From Tolypothrix sp. PCC 7712 (lineage in GTDB: Bacteria; Cyanobacteriota; Cyanobacteriia; Cyanobacteriales; Nostocaceae), in NCBI RefSeq assembly GCF_025860405.1, contig NZ_CP063785.1, positions 1,612,001 through 1,676,000 on the forward strand: a DNA stretch of 64,000 nt, written 5' to 3'. Under the pieces are notes generated by a model. That model worked only from the letters and a program-made list of their open reading frames with translations. It did no database searches and was not told the DNA's origin. Shown piece after piece: positions 37,716 through 46,699 of this stretch (its first letter is position 1; the number at the start of each line of letters is the position of its first letter). A program made the position numbers and the translations under genes.

Positions 37716-38814
37716 ATGAGTAAAGCATACCCCAGCAACTTGACCCATGTTCAATATGAACTTATTAGCTCATCGTTCGCGTAATCGATTCTGAAAATAA
37801 AGAATTCATCAAAATGGTTAAAAGGCTTACAACAAAAGGATTAATCGCATCAAACTTTTATCCATATACCCTTTAGAGGCGTGGTTAGTTCACAGTGCGA
37901 TGACGGTGCGATCGCACCGATACATTCAGATTCCTACTGAAATCTTTGAGGGAAATCGGGTAAGTGTAAGCTTTCTATTCTGATTACCAAAACCAAAGCT
38001 ATATATAGTAGGAATTTCATGGTTTTTTGGGAATTAATTATTTCCGATTTGGATTACGCGAATGGTGAGTATTAGTGATTTAATTCCAGAACCAAAAAGA
38101 GGTGGTCGTCCTCGCGAAGTTGAGATGTGGGAAGTCCTCAATGCCATCTTTTATATCCTGGTAGAAGGAGTGAGATGGCGAGCCTTACCAGGCGACTTTC
38201 CTCCTTGGCAGACAGTCTATACATATTTTCGCAACTGGCGTAAAGACGGGACGTGGTTGAACATCCACGACCATTTGCGGGAGTGGACGAGAATCGATAT
38301 TGAGCGCCGCCCGAGTCCATCAGAGGCAATCATCGATAGTCAAAGTGTGAAAACTGCTGCAATGGTACATAAAGCCGTGGGCTACGATGCAGGCAAGAAA
38401 ATTAAAGGGCGCAAGAGATTCATAACAGTCGATACCTTGGGTTTAGTCTTGCGGGTCTTGGTTGCAGCTGCCAATGTAGGTGAGCGTGAAGGAGGTAAAA
38501 AAGTTCTCAAAAGAGTCAAAAAATCTAAAAACCAAGTATCTCGATTGACAACCATTTGGGTCGATGGCGGCTTTGATGGGGAACCGTTTATGCAGTGGGT
38601 AATGAATTTTTGTCGTTGGATTGTGCAGGTTGTTCTGCGACCAGAACAAACCAAGGGCTTTACTGTACTTAAAAAACGGTGGGTCGTTGAACGTACTTTT
38701 GGATGGTTGATGGGATGCCGGCGACTAGTCAGAGACTATGAGCTATTACCCGAAACATCGGAGACGTTTATCTACCTTGCCATGATCCGAATTATGGTTC
38801 GGCGATTAGCATAA
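37716..38814 (+). pseudogene. IS5-family transposase split by an insertion
   Basis: The original start is the ATG at 37716 (MSKAYPSNLTHVQYELI, 17 codons to 37768). The frame resumes at 38074 with SDLIPEPKRGGRPREVEMWE and runs to the stop at 38814. Removing the 301-bp element and one TATTAG copy restores one 263-residue frame. The catalytic region is intact: AIIDSQSVKT, WVDGGFDGE and ERTFGWLMGCRR supply the DDE residues. The open 250-codon frame that begins at 38062 is a product of the insertion: its first four residues come from the inserted element. The present truncated product lacks the first 17 native residues and is probably inactive or weak. Confidence 0.85.
37769..38069. mobile_element. 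301-bp inverted-repeat element inside the IS transposase
   Basis: Left end CTCATCGTTCGCGTAATC; right end read inward CTCACCATTCGCGTAATC (16 of 18). TATTAG is duplicated on both sides (37763-37768, 38070-38075). No transposase; the interior contains a HIP1-like site (GGTGCGATCGCACC near 37905) and no credible gene. A MITE-type non-autonomous element. Confidence 0.85.
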
Positions 38815-38848
38815 AATTTAACTCCTCAAAACTTTTCAAACATCCTCT

Positions 38849-39356
38849 AAGACTGATCGGTTAAGGGCAAAAGGGTAAGGGTGAAAGGTTTCCCCTTACC
38901 CCAAACCAAATTAAGAGTTTAAAATCTTTAACCGAGCAGTATTGGGATAGTACCTTAAGAATTAACGATTTGTCTGGGGTTATCTACAAAACTTCTGATG
39001 AAGAGAAGGAATATCATTGCTGAAACCCTACTTTGGTTAAAAAATATTACTGATTTTTCATTGATGTTTTGGCGAAAAGATAAGAAAACATAATTTTTGT
39101 AAGCGCGATCGCCTCCACCTATATTCACTAAAAATTCTGGCAATACTTTCTACCAAAGGTTTTTAACTACGAAAAACAAGCATTTACAACTACCCTGTGT
39201 GCTGTATCCAGTTAAAATCAAGCAATTATTTTTCTAGATTTTTGCGGAATGTATCATCATAGGCTGGAAGTCAATGTTGCGATTTAATCTTTAGGAATTG
39301 CTACCTAGTTCAATAGTTAGCGCTAGTATATCTATGTCTTTTTTCGCAGTATAAAT
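38849..39356. other. Spacer upstream of the SLH protein
   Basis: The first 100 bases are the body of split element B. The rest is AT-rich with no gene; it should contain the promoter for the DUF1565/SLH gene. Confidence 0.4.
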
Positions 39357-40973
39357 ATGGTGCAAAATTTTTACGTAAATCCAGGGACAGGCAATGATAA
39401 CAACTCTGGTACTCAACAAGCCCCCTTTAAAACTATTACCAAAGCTCTCAAAGTTGCTACTCCAGGCACCAAAATTCAACTGGCAGAAGGTACTTACAAT
39501 GCAACTACTGGTGAAGTTTTCCCGCTAACTGTGGCATCTGAGGTAACGGTAGTAGGTAATGAAGCCAATAAAGGTAGCGGTATTTTAATTGAAGGTAGTG
39601 GTAACTATCTCAGCCGTACTTTTGCAGGACAAAATGTCACATTTGTGATGCTGAATGGGGCACAACTGCGGGGTGTAACTGTAACAAATCCAGCTAGTCG
39701 TGGTTCTGCTGTCTGGGTAGAATCTGGTAGACCAACAGTTGCAAATAGCACGTTTACTCAATCTAAGCGTGAGGGAGTGTTTGCGACTGGCGATGCTGAT
39801 CCAGAGATACTCAGCAATGTGTTTTCTGAAAATGCTGCTAATGGTGTTTCTATAGCGAAAAATGCTAAAGGGCAAATTCAAGGTAACACCTTCTTCAAAA
39901 CAGGTTTTGGCATTGCCATTAGCGATGCAGCTGCACCCACACTCATAGATAACAAAATATCTGAAAATCGCTCTGGAATTGTTATTTCTGGGACAGCACG
40001 CCCTATACTACGTAATAATTTCAGCGAAAAAAACACTGATGATGGTCTAACAGTGATTGCCAGCGCCTTACCAGATTTAGGCAACGCTATTAGTCCTGGG
40101 GGTAACGTCCTACGCAACAACGGTAAATTTGATTTGCAAAATGCAGGTAGCAATAAATTGATATCTGTAGGAAATCAAATCGACCCAACTAAAGTCAGCG
40201 GTAGCATAGAGTTCGCAGCGAGTCCGGTGACACCAACACCAACGCCAACGCCAACACCCACACCAACGCCGACACCCACACCAACGCCGACACCAACCCC
40301 AACGCCGACACCAACCCCAACGCCGACACCAACCCCAACGCCGACACCAACCCCAACACCAACCCCAATACCAGTCCCAACACCAACACCTGCACCTACT
40401 GACTTAACCGATATTGGCAATCATTGGGCTGCTGCTTTTATTCGGGAATTAGTAAAACAGCAAATAGTTAGCGGTTTTCCCGATCGCACATTTAAACCTG
40501 ATGCGACAATGACTAGGGCGCAATATGCTGCCTTATTAGTCAAGGCTTTCAACCCATCTCCCAACCGGGCTGCTAGCAAATTTAAGGATGTACCAGCAGA
40601 CTTTTGGGCAGCTAAAGTAATTCAACAAGCATACCAAGGTCTGTTTTTAGCTGGTTTTCCTGATGGGACTTTCCACCCCAATCAAAATATCCAGCGCGTG
40701 CAAGTTATCGTCTCGTTGGTGAATGGGCTGGGGTTATCTGCGGATGATACAACATCTTTCCAATTTGATGACCAAGCTAAGATTCCTGACTATGCCAAGG
40801 ATGAAATAGCAAAAGCATTAGACAAGAAAATTATCGTCAATTACCCCAACCCCAAACAACTCAACCCTACCCGCGATGCTACACGCGCTGAGGTAGTGGC
40901 GCTAGTTTACCAAGCTTTAGTCGATGCCGGTCGTGTAGCGGCGATTAACTCGCCTTATATCGTTAGTGCTTGA
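39357..40973 (+). CDS. DUF1565 beta-helix protein with Thr-Pro linker and three SLH domains
   Basis: 538 residues. Residues 1-285 form a DUF1565/right-handed beta-helix region (start [19 protein letters not shown]; repeated N-x-F/I-x-x-N patterns such as [18 protein letters not shown]). Residues 292-348 are a Thr-Pro linker coded by 18-bp tandem repeats. The C-terminus has three SLH repeats (about 352-398, 404-455 and 465-518; [47 protein letters not shown]). SLH domains normally bind cell-wall polysaccharide or link outer membrane and peptidoglycan. No signal peptide is visible at the predicted start, so either an upstream start is missed or export is non-classical. Confidence 0.85.
   Translation: MVQNFYVNPGTGNDNNSGTQQAPFKTITKALKVATPGTKIQLAEGTYNATTGEVFPLTVASEVTVVGNEANKGSGILIEGSGNYLSRTFAGQNVTFVMLNGAQLRGVTVTNPASRGSAVWVESGRPTVANSTFTQSKREGVFATGDADPEILSNVFSENAANGVSIAKNAKGQIQGNTFFKTGFGIAISDAAAPTLIDNKISENRSGIVISGTARPILRNNFSEKNTDDGLTVIASALPDLGNAISPGGNVLRNNGKFDLQNAGSNKLISVGNQIDPTKVSGSIEFAASPVTPTPTPTPTPTPTPTPTPTPTPTPTPTPTPTPTPTPTPTPTPTPTPIPVPTPTPAPTDLTDIGNHWAAAFIRELVKQQIVSGFPDRTFKPDATMTRAQYAALLVKAFNPSPNRAASKFKDVPADFWAAKVIQQAYQGLFLAGFPDGTFHPNQNIQRVQVIVSLVNGLGLSADDTTSFQFDDQAKIPDYAKDEIAKALDKKIIVNYPNPKQLNPTRDATRAEVVALVYQALVDAGRVAAINSPYIVSA
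40254..40361 (+). repeat. 18-bp tandem repeat coding Thr-Pro
   Basis: Six 18-bp units: two ACACCCACACCAACGCCG at 40254-40289, then four of ACACCAACCCCAACGCCG type at 40290-40361 (the last with a variant end). Each unit codes (TP)3, so gain or loss changes linker length without a frameshift. Confidence 0.85.
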
Positions 40974-41043
40974 TGTCTTGAAACTACCCTCACTTGAGTG
41001 ACGGGGATTCTACATTCACAGACTCGCCGATCAATTTTTTTTA

Positions 41044-41100
41044 AGGGCACGGCATCCACAATATTTTGGCATATCAAATATATGACTGGTGCTGTGCCCT
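41044..41100. repeat. 57-bp inverted-repeat element (copy 1)
   Basis: AGGGCACGGCA at one end and TGCTGTGCCCT at the other form an 11-bp inverted repeat with one G-T-type mismatch. Another 57-bp element with the same ends lies at 51583-51639. Confidence 0.55.
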
Positions 41101-41203
41101 ACCCATCTGTTGCGTTCTTTTTTCCAAATTGTCTAATTTTAGATTTTAGATGTGAAATTTTAAATCTTCTAAAATTTTCAATCATCTAAAATCCAAAATA
41201 GAT

Positions 41204-41761
41204 TTATAGTTCCCGGATAATGCGGCAAGGATTACCCGCAGCAACTACATTTGCTGGTATATCTTTGACTACTACACTTCCTGCACCAATAGTAGTATTT
41301 TCACCAATTGTTACACCAGGACAAATAATTGCACCACCGCCAATCCAGACATTATTACCAATAGTAACTGGGGCAGCTAGTTCTCTACCAGAAAGCCGAA
41401 TATCCGGTGATGTGGGATGGTAAGCAGCGTATATTTGCACATAAGGGGCGCACAACACATTGTCACCGATATGAACTGTATTGCAATCTAAAATTACACA
41501 ACCATAGTTCATATAAAATCCATCGCCAGCATAAATATTACTGCCATAGTCACAATGAAATGGCGGCACAATAGATACTTTTTTCCCTATCTTCCCGAAT
41601 AATTCTTGCAAAATTTGTCGTCTTTGCTCTTGTTGTTCTTCTGTTGTAGCGTTGTACATTCGTAAGAGACGACTGGCTCGCTTGTTATCACTTGCTAATT
41701 CTGCATCTTCTGCAAGATATAATTCGCCGGAGAGCATTTTCTGCTTTTCTGTCTTTTCCAT
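41204..41761 (-). CDS. Maltose/galactoside-type O-acetyltransferase
   Basis: 185 residues from the ATG at 41761 (MEKTEKQKMLSGELY), the usual start of this family; an in-frame ATG at 41785 would add eight residues that include a GAGGAG ribosome-like sequence as codons. An N-terminal Mac domain (about 5-55) is followed by a left-handed beta-helix with hexapeptide repeats (VTIGNNVWIGGGAIICPGVTIGENTTIGAGSVV) and the catalytic-His region YAAYHPTSPDIR. Trimeric acetyl-CoA-dependent enzyme acting on sugars; specific acceptor unknown. It lies downstream of, and opposite to, the SLH gene. Confidence 0.9.
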   Translation of the reverse strand: MEKTEKQKMLSGELYLAEDAELASDNKRASRLLRMYNATTEEQQEQRRQILQELFGKIGKKVSIVPPFHCDYGSNIYAGDGFYMNYGCVILDCNTVHIGDNVLCAPYVQIYAAYHPTSPDIRLSGRELAAPVTIGNNVWIGGGAIICPGVTIGENTTIGAGSVVVKDIPANVVAAGNPCRIIREL

Positions 41762-41973
41762 AACAGAATTTTTAGATCTCCTCAAATAGGATTGATAGCA
41801 TAGGGAAAATTCAGAATTATTTTAGATTTTCCTCTTGACTTGGCAATCATAAGCTTAATTGCTTATAAGTACTGTAGTCATACCAATGCTGTCCTATTCA
41901 TAACTAAATAGAGAGTTACCCGACAACTAGCTAATGGATGATTGTGGCACAGGCTACTATCTATAACAGTCGA

Positions 41974-43257
41974 TCAAAATATTCCATAACGCGCCTTTCC
42001 CTGACGTTTTGCACGGTACATAGCAATATCAGCATCACGGAGTAGATTTTGTGGTTCGTCATAACCATGACCGCTCAAAGCAATACCAATGCTAGCTGTG
42101 GGACATATTTGATATCCATTAATGTTGAGTGGGATGCTTAAAGATTCTTGAATACGTTTGGCTACATTGGTAGCGTCCGTAACATCTTTGATATCCTCTA
42201 TCAGTACAGCGAACTCATCACCACCAAACCTGGCTACGGTGTCACCACTACGCAAACATGACTCTAAGCGGCGCGCGATCGCTACTAAAAAATCATCTCC
42301 TATGGAGTGACCAAAGCGATCGTTAATTCCTTTGAAGCCGTCTAAATCTAAAAATAAAACGGCAAAATTGTAGTCGTTCCGCCGTTTGCTACGTTCGATT
42401 GTTTGTCTGAGGCGATCTATAAACAAAACTCGATTGGGTAGCGCAGTCAGTGCATCATGACAAGCATTCCGCAACAGTTGGGCTTCTATTTGCTTGCGTT
42501 TAGTAATATCCTGAAGCACTAAAACCGCACCACTAATGTTTCCATCCAAATCACGGATGGGTGCTACACAATCACCAATCGGTACTTTTTTCCCATCCTT
42601 GGCCAGCAGGGTGCAGTTGTCTGGGAGATTTAAAACTTCACCTGCTTGGATTGCCTGTGTAGCTAAATTATCTATTATTACTTCATCCATATCTTTATCA
42701 ATTAGGCTGACAACTTCTACTAAATCCTTGCCATAGGCTTCTTCTTGCTTCCAACCTGTGAGTGCTTCCGCTACGGGATTCATCATTTGGATACGGCCAT
42801 TAGCGTATGTCACAACTACTGCACAGCCCATGCTATTAATAATTGCTGTCAGCCTTTGTCTTTCCTCCTCAAATTTCCTGCTGATTTGGTGCTTGTAAAT
42901 AGCCATTTCCACAGCAAAATGTAAGTCTTTTTCAGCACATTGTTTCGGAATATGACCGAAAGGCTCACTTAGTTGCTGTTGATGTAATTTAATTTCTTCC
43001 GAATAGTCCGTTAAATATAAAACGGGTATGTGGAAGTGGTTTTGGATAATATCCACAATTTTGATACCATTGATTTCCCTTGCTAAACAGATATCAATTA
43101 ATACTAAATGTGGATTTGTCTCTGCTACTTTCTGGAGGACATCATCATCTGAAGCAGTAATTTCTGGAACGGAATATCCTAACTTCTGCAAACTATTTCT
43201 TATGTCTAAAGCTAGGAATTTTTCATCTTCAACAACTAGGATTTTGTGGTCGAACAT
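41974..43257 (-). CDS. Response regulator with PAS and GGDEF domains
   Basis: 427 residues. REC domain (about 4-120) with acidic pocket E10-D11, phosphorylated D55 (LVLIDICLA), T83 and K105. PAS domain about 130-255 with PAC-type ending (AVLVLQDITKRKQIEAQ). GGDEF domain from about 262; the active motif is GGDEF (345-349) and the RSGD inhibitory site (336-339) lies five residues before it, so it should make cyclic di-GMP under product feedback. No EAL domain. A paired histidine kinase is not adjacent. Cyclic di-GMP commonly controls surface polysaccharide, but a link with the nearby locus is inference. Confidence 0.93.
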   Translation of the reverse strand: MFDHKILVVEDEKFLALDIRNSLQKLGYSVPEITASDDDVLQKVAETNPHLVLIDICLAREINGIKIVDIIQNHFHIPVLYLTDYSEEIKLHQQQLSEPFGHIPKQCAEKDLHFAVEMAIYKHQISRKFEEERQRLTAIINSMGCAVVVTYANGRIQMMNPVAEALTGWKQEEAYGKDLVEVVSLIDKDMDEVIIDNLATQAIQAGEVLNLPDNCTLLAKDGKKVPIGDCVAPIRDLDGNISGAVLVLQDITKRKQIEAQLLRNACHDALTALPNRVLFIDRLRQTIERSKRRNDYNFAVLFLDLDGFKGINDRFGHSIGDDFLVAIARRLESCLRSGDTVARFGGDEFAVLIEDIKDVTDATNVAKRIQESLSIPLNINGYQICPTASIGIALSGHGYDEPQNLLRDADIAMYRAKRQGKARYGIF

Positions 43258-44189
43258 GTTAGGCTAATCTGTTGGCTAAGGTTCCGATTTTATTTTCAGT
43301 CTCTACTCACTCTGAAAATTAATAATCCTATGATAATCAATCTCTAATCTACCTGTGTAGTTGCTTGACTAAAATAATCACTAAGTTTTCAATCATTGTC
43401 TTTTGCTTTTACTGATACAGTTAATATCCAGTTCATAACTCAAGATACAATTGAGAAATGTAAATTACCATACAATTACAAAAAACCAAAGACATATTTT
43501 AGAAATTGAGAAATTCTTAATAATTAAAAATTACTAAAAATGCAATATATACGTACGGTTACAATTTACTTACAGGTTAATAAAATTACTTTTGAATAAA
43601 ACAATATAAGTAATTGCGAGATATATCAAGTCAATGCAAGCATTCTGGCGCTCTCTTGCTAAATAGACTTGTTTTTTTGATACAGTTTTTAATTATTAGT
43701 TAACTATAGGAAATAAGGCTTTTAAATTACTGAATATATAACTTTATTAATGTATAATAGTACACATTAAATTTATATAGACGTAAAAGATAAAGCCTGA
43801 ATTGCTCATTTTAAATAGTTAATAGATAAATTGCTGGATGTATAAAATAAATAGATAAAAAAATATTACTTAAAACATCCGGAAAATCTGATGCCAGGCA
43901 TGATAAAAGATGAGAAATAAAACTAGTTAATGGCGAAAGCCTTTAATTGCAGAATTTTTATGTTAACTGCTGGCACAAAAGTAGCTAGCAAAAAGCCCTA
44001 CCAATGAAAAAATTGTCAGCACCATGTATGGCGAAGGGACACATTAGGATAAATCATTAAAAATTCCCTAAAACCATAAAAAAAATCTATAGCAGTCCTA
44101 ATTGACTGAGTAAGAAAAAGAAGCAACTCAACTAAGATATTGAGAAACAGATTTTGCTCACGTTTGACTTTGGACTGCCATAGTAAGTT
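43258..44189. other. Spacer, about 930 bases
   Basis: Very AT-rich with no credible gene on either strand and no strong hairpin. The 43258 side should hold the promoter of the GGDEF gene. Confidence 0.4.
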
Positions 44190-44558
44190 TTAGGTAATAG
44201 CTTGAGTTTTTGTCAGTTCAATGCTAATTTTTCCGCCAAAGTCTGGGATAGGTGCAGCAGGTTTACTGAGTGTTACTTGAACTTGAGTAACACGATCGCA
44301 ATCTTGGAGGATAGAGTCTGCAATTGTACCAGCTAACTTCTCTACTAAAGCAAACTTGGATGACTTCACGAGATGTTGTACCAAGCTGATCACACTGCGA
44401 TAATCTAGAGTATCTGCGATCGCATCAGTTTGAGCAGGCTTGCTCAGATCCAACCATAACTTAACATCTACTTCAAACCATTGTCCTAATACCTGTTCTT
44501 CAGGTAAATACCCCGTGTAACCATAGGCTCGAATTCCCGTTAAATGAATGCAGTCCAT
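44190..44558 (-). CDS. folB: Dihydroneopterin aldolase
   Basis: 122 residues. Converts 7,8-dihydroneopterin to 6-hydroxymethyl-dihydropterin and glycolaldehyde in folate synthesis. Family segments: IHLTGIRAYGYTGYLPEEQ with substrate-binding E21, the ADTLDYRSV segment with Y53, VEKLAG (E73-K74), and VTLSKPAAPIPDF with the catalytic K100. Length is normal. It stands alone rather than in a folate operon and is divergent from menD. Confidence 0.92.
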   Translation of the reverse strand: MDCIHLTGIRAYGYTGYLPEEQVLGQWFEVDVKLWLDLSKPAQTDAIADTLDYRSVISLVQHLVKSSKFALVEKLAGTIADSILQDCDRVTQVQVTLSKPAAPIPDFGGKISIELTKTQAIT

Positions 44559-44879
44559 AATCTCAGCGCGAAATTTGCATTTTGGATTTTAACGTTAGTT
44601 TGGGGCATGGGGCATGGGGCATTGGGCATTGGGTAATTGGTAATGGGTAATTGGGTATTTGTTATTTCCCCTCATCTCCCTCATCCCCCTAATCTCCCTA
44701 ATCTCCCTCATCCCCCTAATCTCCCTCATCCCATCTCCCTCATCCCCCTCATCCCCCTCATCCCCCTCATCTCTCTTCTCCATCACTCAGCACTCAATAG
44801 ACTCATAACCCTGAAAAATATGCAAAAATGCTATGGCGCTGGTTACCAACGCTGCTAACTTATAGCTCTGTTTGCTTGA
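44559..44879. repeat. Tandem-repeat spacer between folB and menD
   Basis: Divergent promoter region largely filled by repeats: GGGGCAT/GGGCATT/GGGTAAT heptamers (44601-44657), then CCCTCATC/CCCTAATCT-type 8-12 bp pyrimidine units (44667-44782). No gene. Confidence 0.7.
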
Positions 44880-46637
44880 ATGCCGATCGCCTGTAAAAAT
44901 GTTAATCAACTTTGGGCTGATATCTTAACGGAGACGCTAAAGCGCCTGGGGTTGACTTGTGCTGTGATTTGTCCAGGTTCACGTTCTACACCGCTAGCAG
45001 TCGCCTTTGCCCAGCAGAAGCCTGATATTGAAGCAATTTCAATTTTAGATGAACGGTCTGCGGCTTTTTTTGCTTTGGGACAAGCTAAAGCCAGTGGTAA
45101 GCCTGTAGTACTCGTATGTACATCTGGTACTGCTGGGGCTAACTTTTATCCGGCGATTATTGAAGCTAGAGAAAGCCGCGTACCTTTGCTGATATTAACT
45201 GCCGATAGACCGCCAGAACTACGAGATTGCCATTCTGGTCAAACGATAGATCAGGTGAAATTATATGGCACTTATCCTAACTGGCAAACAGAGTTAGCTT
45301 TACCTTCCCCAGACATCGGAATGTTAGCTTATCTGCGACAAACAATCATCCACGCTTGGGAAAAATCCCAAACTCCTAGCCAGGGGCCAGTACATCTAAA
45401 TATTCCTTTGCGCGACCCCCTAGCACCCATTCCCGATGGAACTGATTTCAGCTACTTAGAATCCCAATTTCACCCAGAAGAATTTTTTGCAGCCGTCACC
45501 AACCCCATCCCATTCCCCATTACCCATTACCCATTACCCATCCCCTCAGAATGGCAACAATGCGATCGCGGCATTATTATTGCTGGTATTGCTCAACCAA
45601 AACAACCACAGCAGTATTGTAGAGCGATCGCTCTACTTTCCCAAACTCTTAAATGGCCAGTCTTAGCCGAGGGACTTTCCCCACTCAGAAATTACGCCGA
45701 CCTCAATCCCTATTTAATTTCTACCTACGACCAGATTTTGCGAAATCCCCAACTAGCAAAACAGCTAGCACCACAAATGGTAATTCAAGTAGGAGAAATG
45801 CCTACAAGTAAAGAACTGCGTAATTGGATAACTAGTACACAACCGCAACGTTGGGTAATTGACCCCAGTGACCAAAACCTTGACCCCCTGCATGGGAGGA
45901 CGATTCATTTGCGGATGAATATTGAAGATTGGGCGACAAGGGAAGAAGACAAGGGGGAAAAATCTTTCGCTTCTCTTCCTGATTACTTGCAACTGTGGTG
46001 TCAAGCAGAAACGCAAGTCAGGGAGGCTGTTGATCAAACTTTGGCGAAAATGGAAGATTTGTTTGAGGGTAAAGCCGCTTGGTTGCTTTCGCAAATTTTA
46101 CCGCCTAGAACACCGTTATTTATCGCCAACAGTATGCCTGTGCGCGATGTAGAGTTTTTTTGGAAACCAAATAATTTAGCAGTGCGATCGCATTTTAACC
46201 GAGGTGCAAATGGTATCGATGGTACATTATCTACTGCTTTAGGAATGGCCCATCGTCATGACAGCAGTGTAATGCTAACTGGGGATTTAGCACTGTTGCA
46301 TGACACCAACGGTTTTTTAATCCGTAATAAATTTGTCGGACATTTGACGATTCTGTTAATTAACAACAATGGTGGTGGAATTTTTGAAATGCTACCCATT
46401 GCGAAATTCGACCCACCATTTGAAGAGTTTTTTGGCACTCCCCAGGATATTGATTTTGCCCAACTGTGCGCTACCTATGGTGTAGAGCATCAATTAATTA
46501 CTTCTTGTCCGCAGCTGCAGCAAAAATTAAACCCACTTCCAAATCAGGGAATTAGGGTTTTAGAATTACAGACAAATCGTCAAAAAGATGCTTTATGGCG
46601 ACAGCAGAATTTGCCTAAATTGGGAATGAATATCTAG
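44880..46637 (+). CDS. menD: SEPHCHC synthase (MenD)
   Basis: 585 residues. Thiamine-diphosphate enzyme making 2-succinyl-5-enolpyruvyl-6-hydroxy-3-cyclohexene-1-carboxylate from isochorismate and 2-oxoglutarate, for phylloquinone (photosystem I A1 cofactor). Features: CPGSRSTPLAVAFA, the conserved ThDP Glu in ISILDERSAAFF, CTSGTAGANFYPAIIEA, TADRPPELRDCHSGQTIDQ, and the Mg-ThDP motif GDLALLHDTNG...LLINNNGGGIF. Residues 208-223 (NPIPFPITHYPLPIPS) are encoded by ATTACCC heptamer repeats and appear to be an in-frame insertion. It lies upstream of menB, with one opposite-strand gene between. Confidence 0.95.
   Translation: MPIACKNVNQLWADILTETLKRLGLTCAVICPGSRSTPLAVAFAQQKPDIEAISILDERSAAFFALGQAKASGKPVVLVCTSGTAGANFYPAIIEARESRVPLLILTADRPPELRDCHSGQTIDQVKLYGTYPNWQTELALPSPDIGMLAYLRQTIIHAWEKSQTPSQGPVHLNIPLRDPLAPIPDGTDFSYLESQFHPEEFFAAVTNPIPFPITHYPLPIPSEWQQCDRGIIIAGIAQPKQPQQYCRAIALLSQTLKWPVLAEGLSPLRNYADLNPYLISTYDQILRNPQLAKQLAPQMVIQVGEMPTSKELRNWITSTQPQRWVIDPSDQNLDPLHGRTIHLRMNIEDWATREEDKGEKSFASLPDYLQLWCQAETQVREAVDQTLAKMEDLFEGKAAWLLSQILPPRTPLFIANSMPVRDVEFFWKPNNLAVRSHFNRGANGIDGTLSTALGMAHRHDSSVMLTGDLALLHDTNGFLIRNKFVGHLTILLINNNGGGIFEMLPIAKFDPPFEEFFGTPQDIDFAQLCATYGVEHQLITSCPQLQQKLNPLPNQGIRVLELQTNRQKDALWRQQNLPKLGMNI
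45501..45548. repeat. Heptamer repeat within menD
   Basis: CATTACC/ATTACCC units (three to four, with CATTCCCC before) running in frame through menD codons 208-223. The unit is the reverse complement of GGGTAAT at 11948-12022. Confidence 0.8.
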
Positions 46638-46699
46638 TGAAATGCTATGAGTGCGATCGCGCTTCTTTTGGCGACTTTGCGTGAGATTTACCCTCTTGC

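Larger units (their letters stand above)
37628..38847 (+). mobile_element. IS5-family element, interrupted by a 301-bp element
   Basis: Ends GAGGTTGTTTGAAAAGT (left) and GAGGATGTTTGAAAAGT (right, read inward), 16 of 17 identical. Flanked by TAA on both sides (37625-37627, 38848-38850), fitting the TNA-type 3-bp duplication of the IS1031 subgroup. It is 1,220 bp as it stands and 913 bp after removal of the internal insertion and one target copy, a normal IS5-family length. Confidence 0.85.
37616..38953. mobile_element. Small inverted-repeat element (copy B) split by an IS
   Basis: With the IS removed, this is a 99-bp element (37624-37627 plus 38851-38945) related to 16652-16822. Its left end is CTAAGACTGATCGGTTAAGG and its right end read inward is CCAATACTGCTCGGTTAAAG. 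It is bordered by GATAGCAC (37616-37623) and GATAGTAC (38946-38953), an 8-bp duplication with one mismatch. The IS5-type element entered within its left terminal repeat. Confidence 0.7.

Noticed and set aside
38062..38814. A 250-codon open frame starting ATG at 38062 as a complete transposase
   Set aside because: Its first residues come from the 301-bp element. The native N-terminus is at 37716-37768, so this is an interrupted gene.
40175..40420. Minus-strand frames rich in Gly-Val or Leu-Val opposite the Thr-Pro repeat
   Set aside because: Artefact of the 18-bp repeat read on the other strand.
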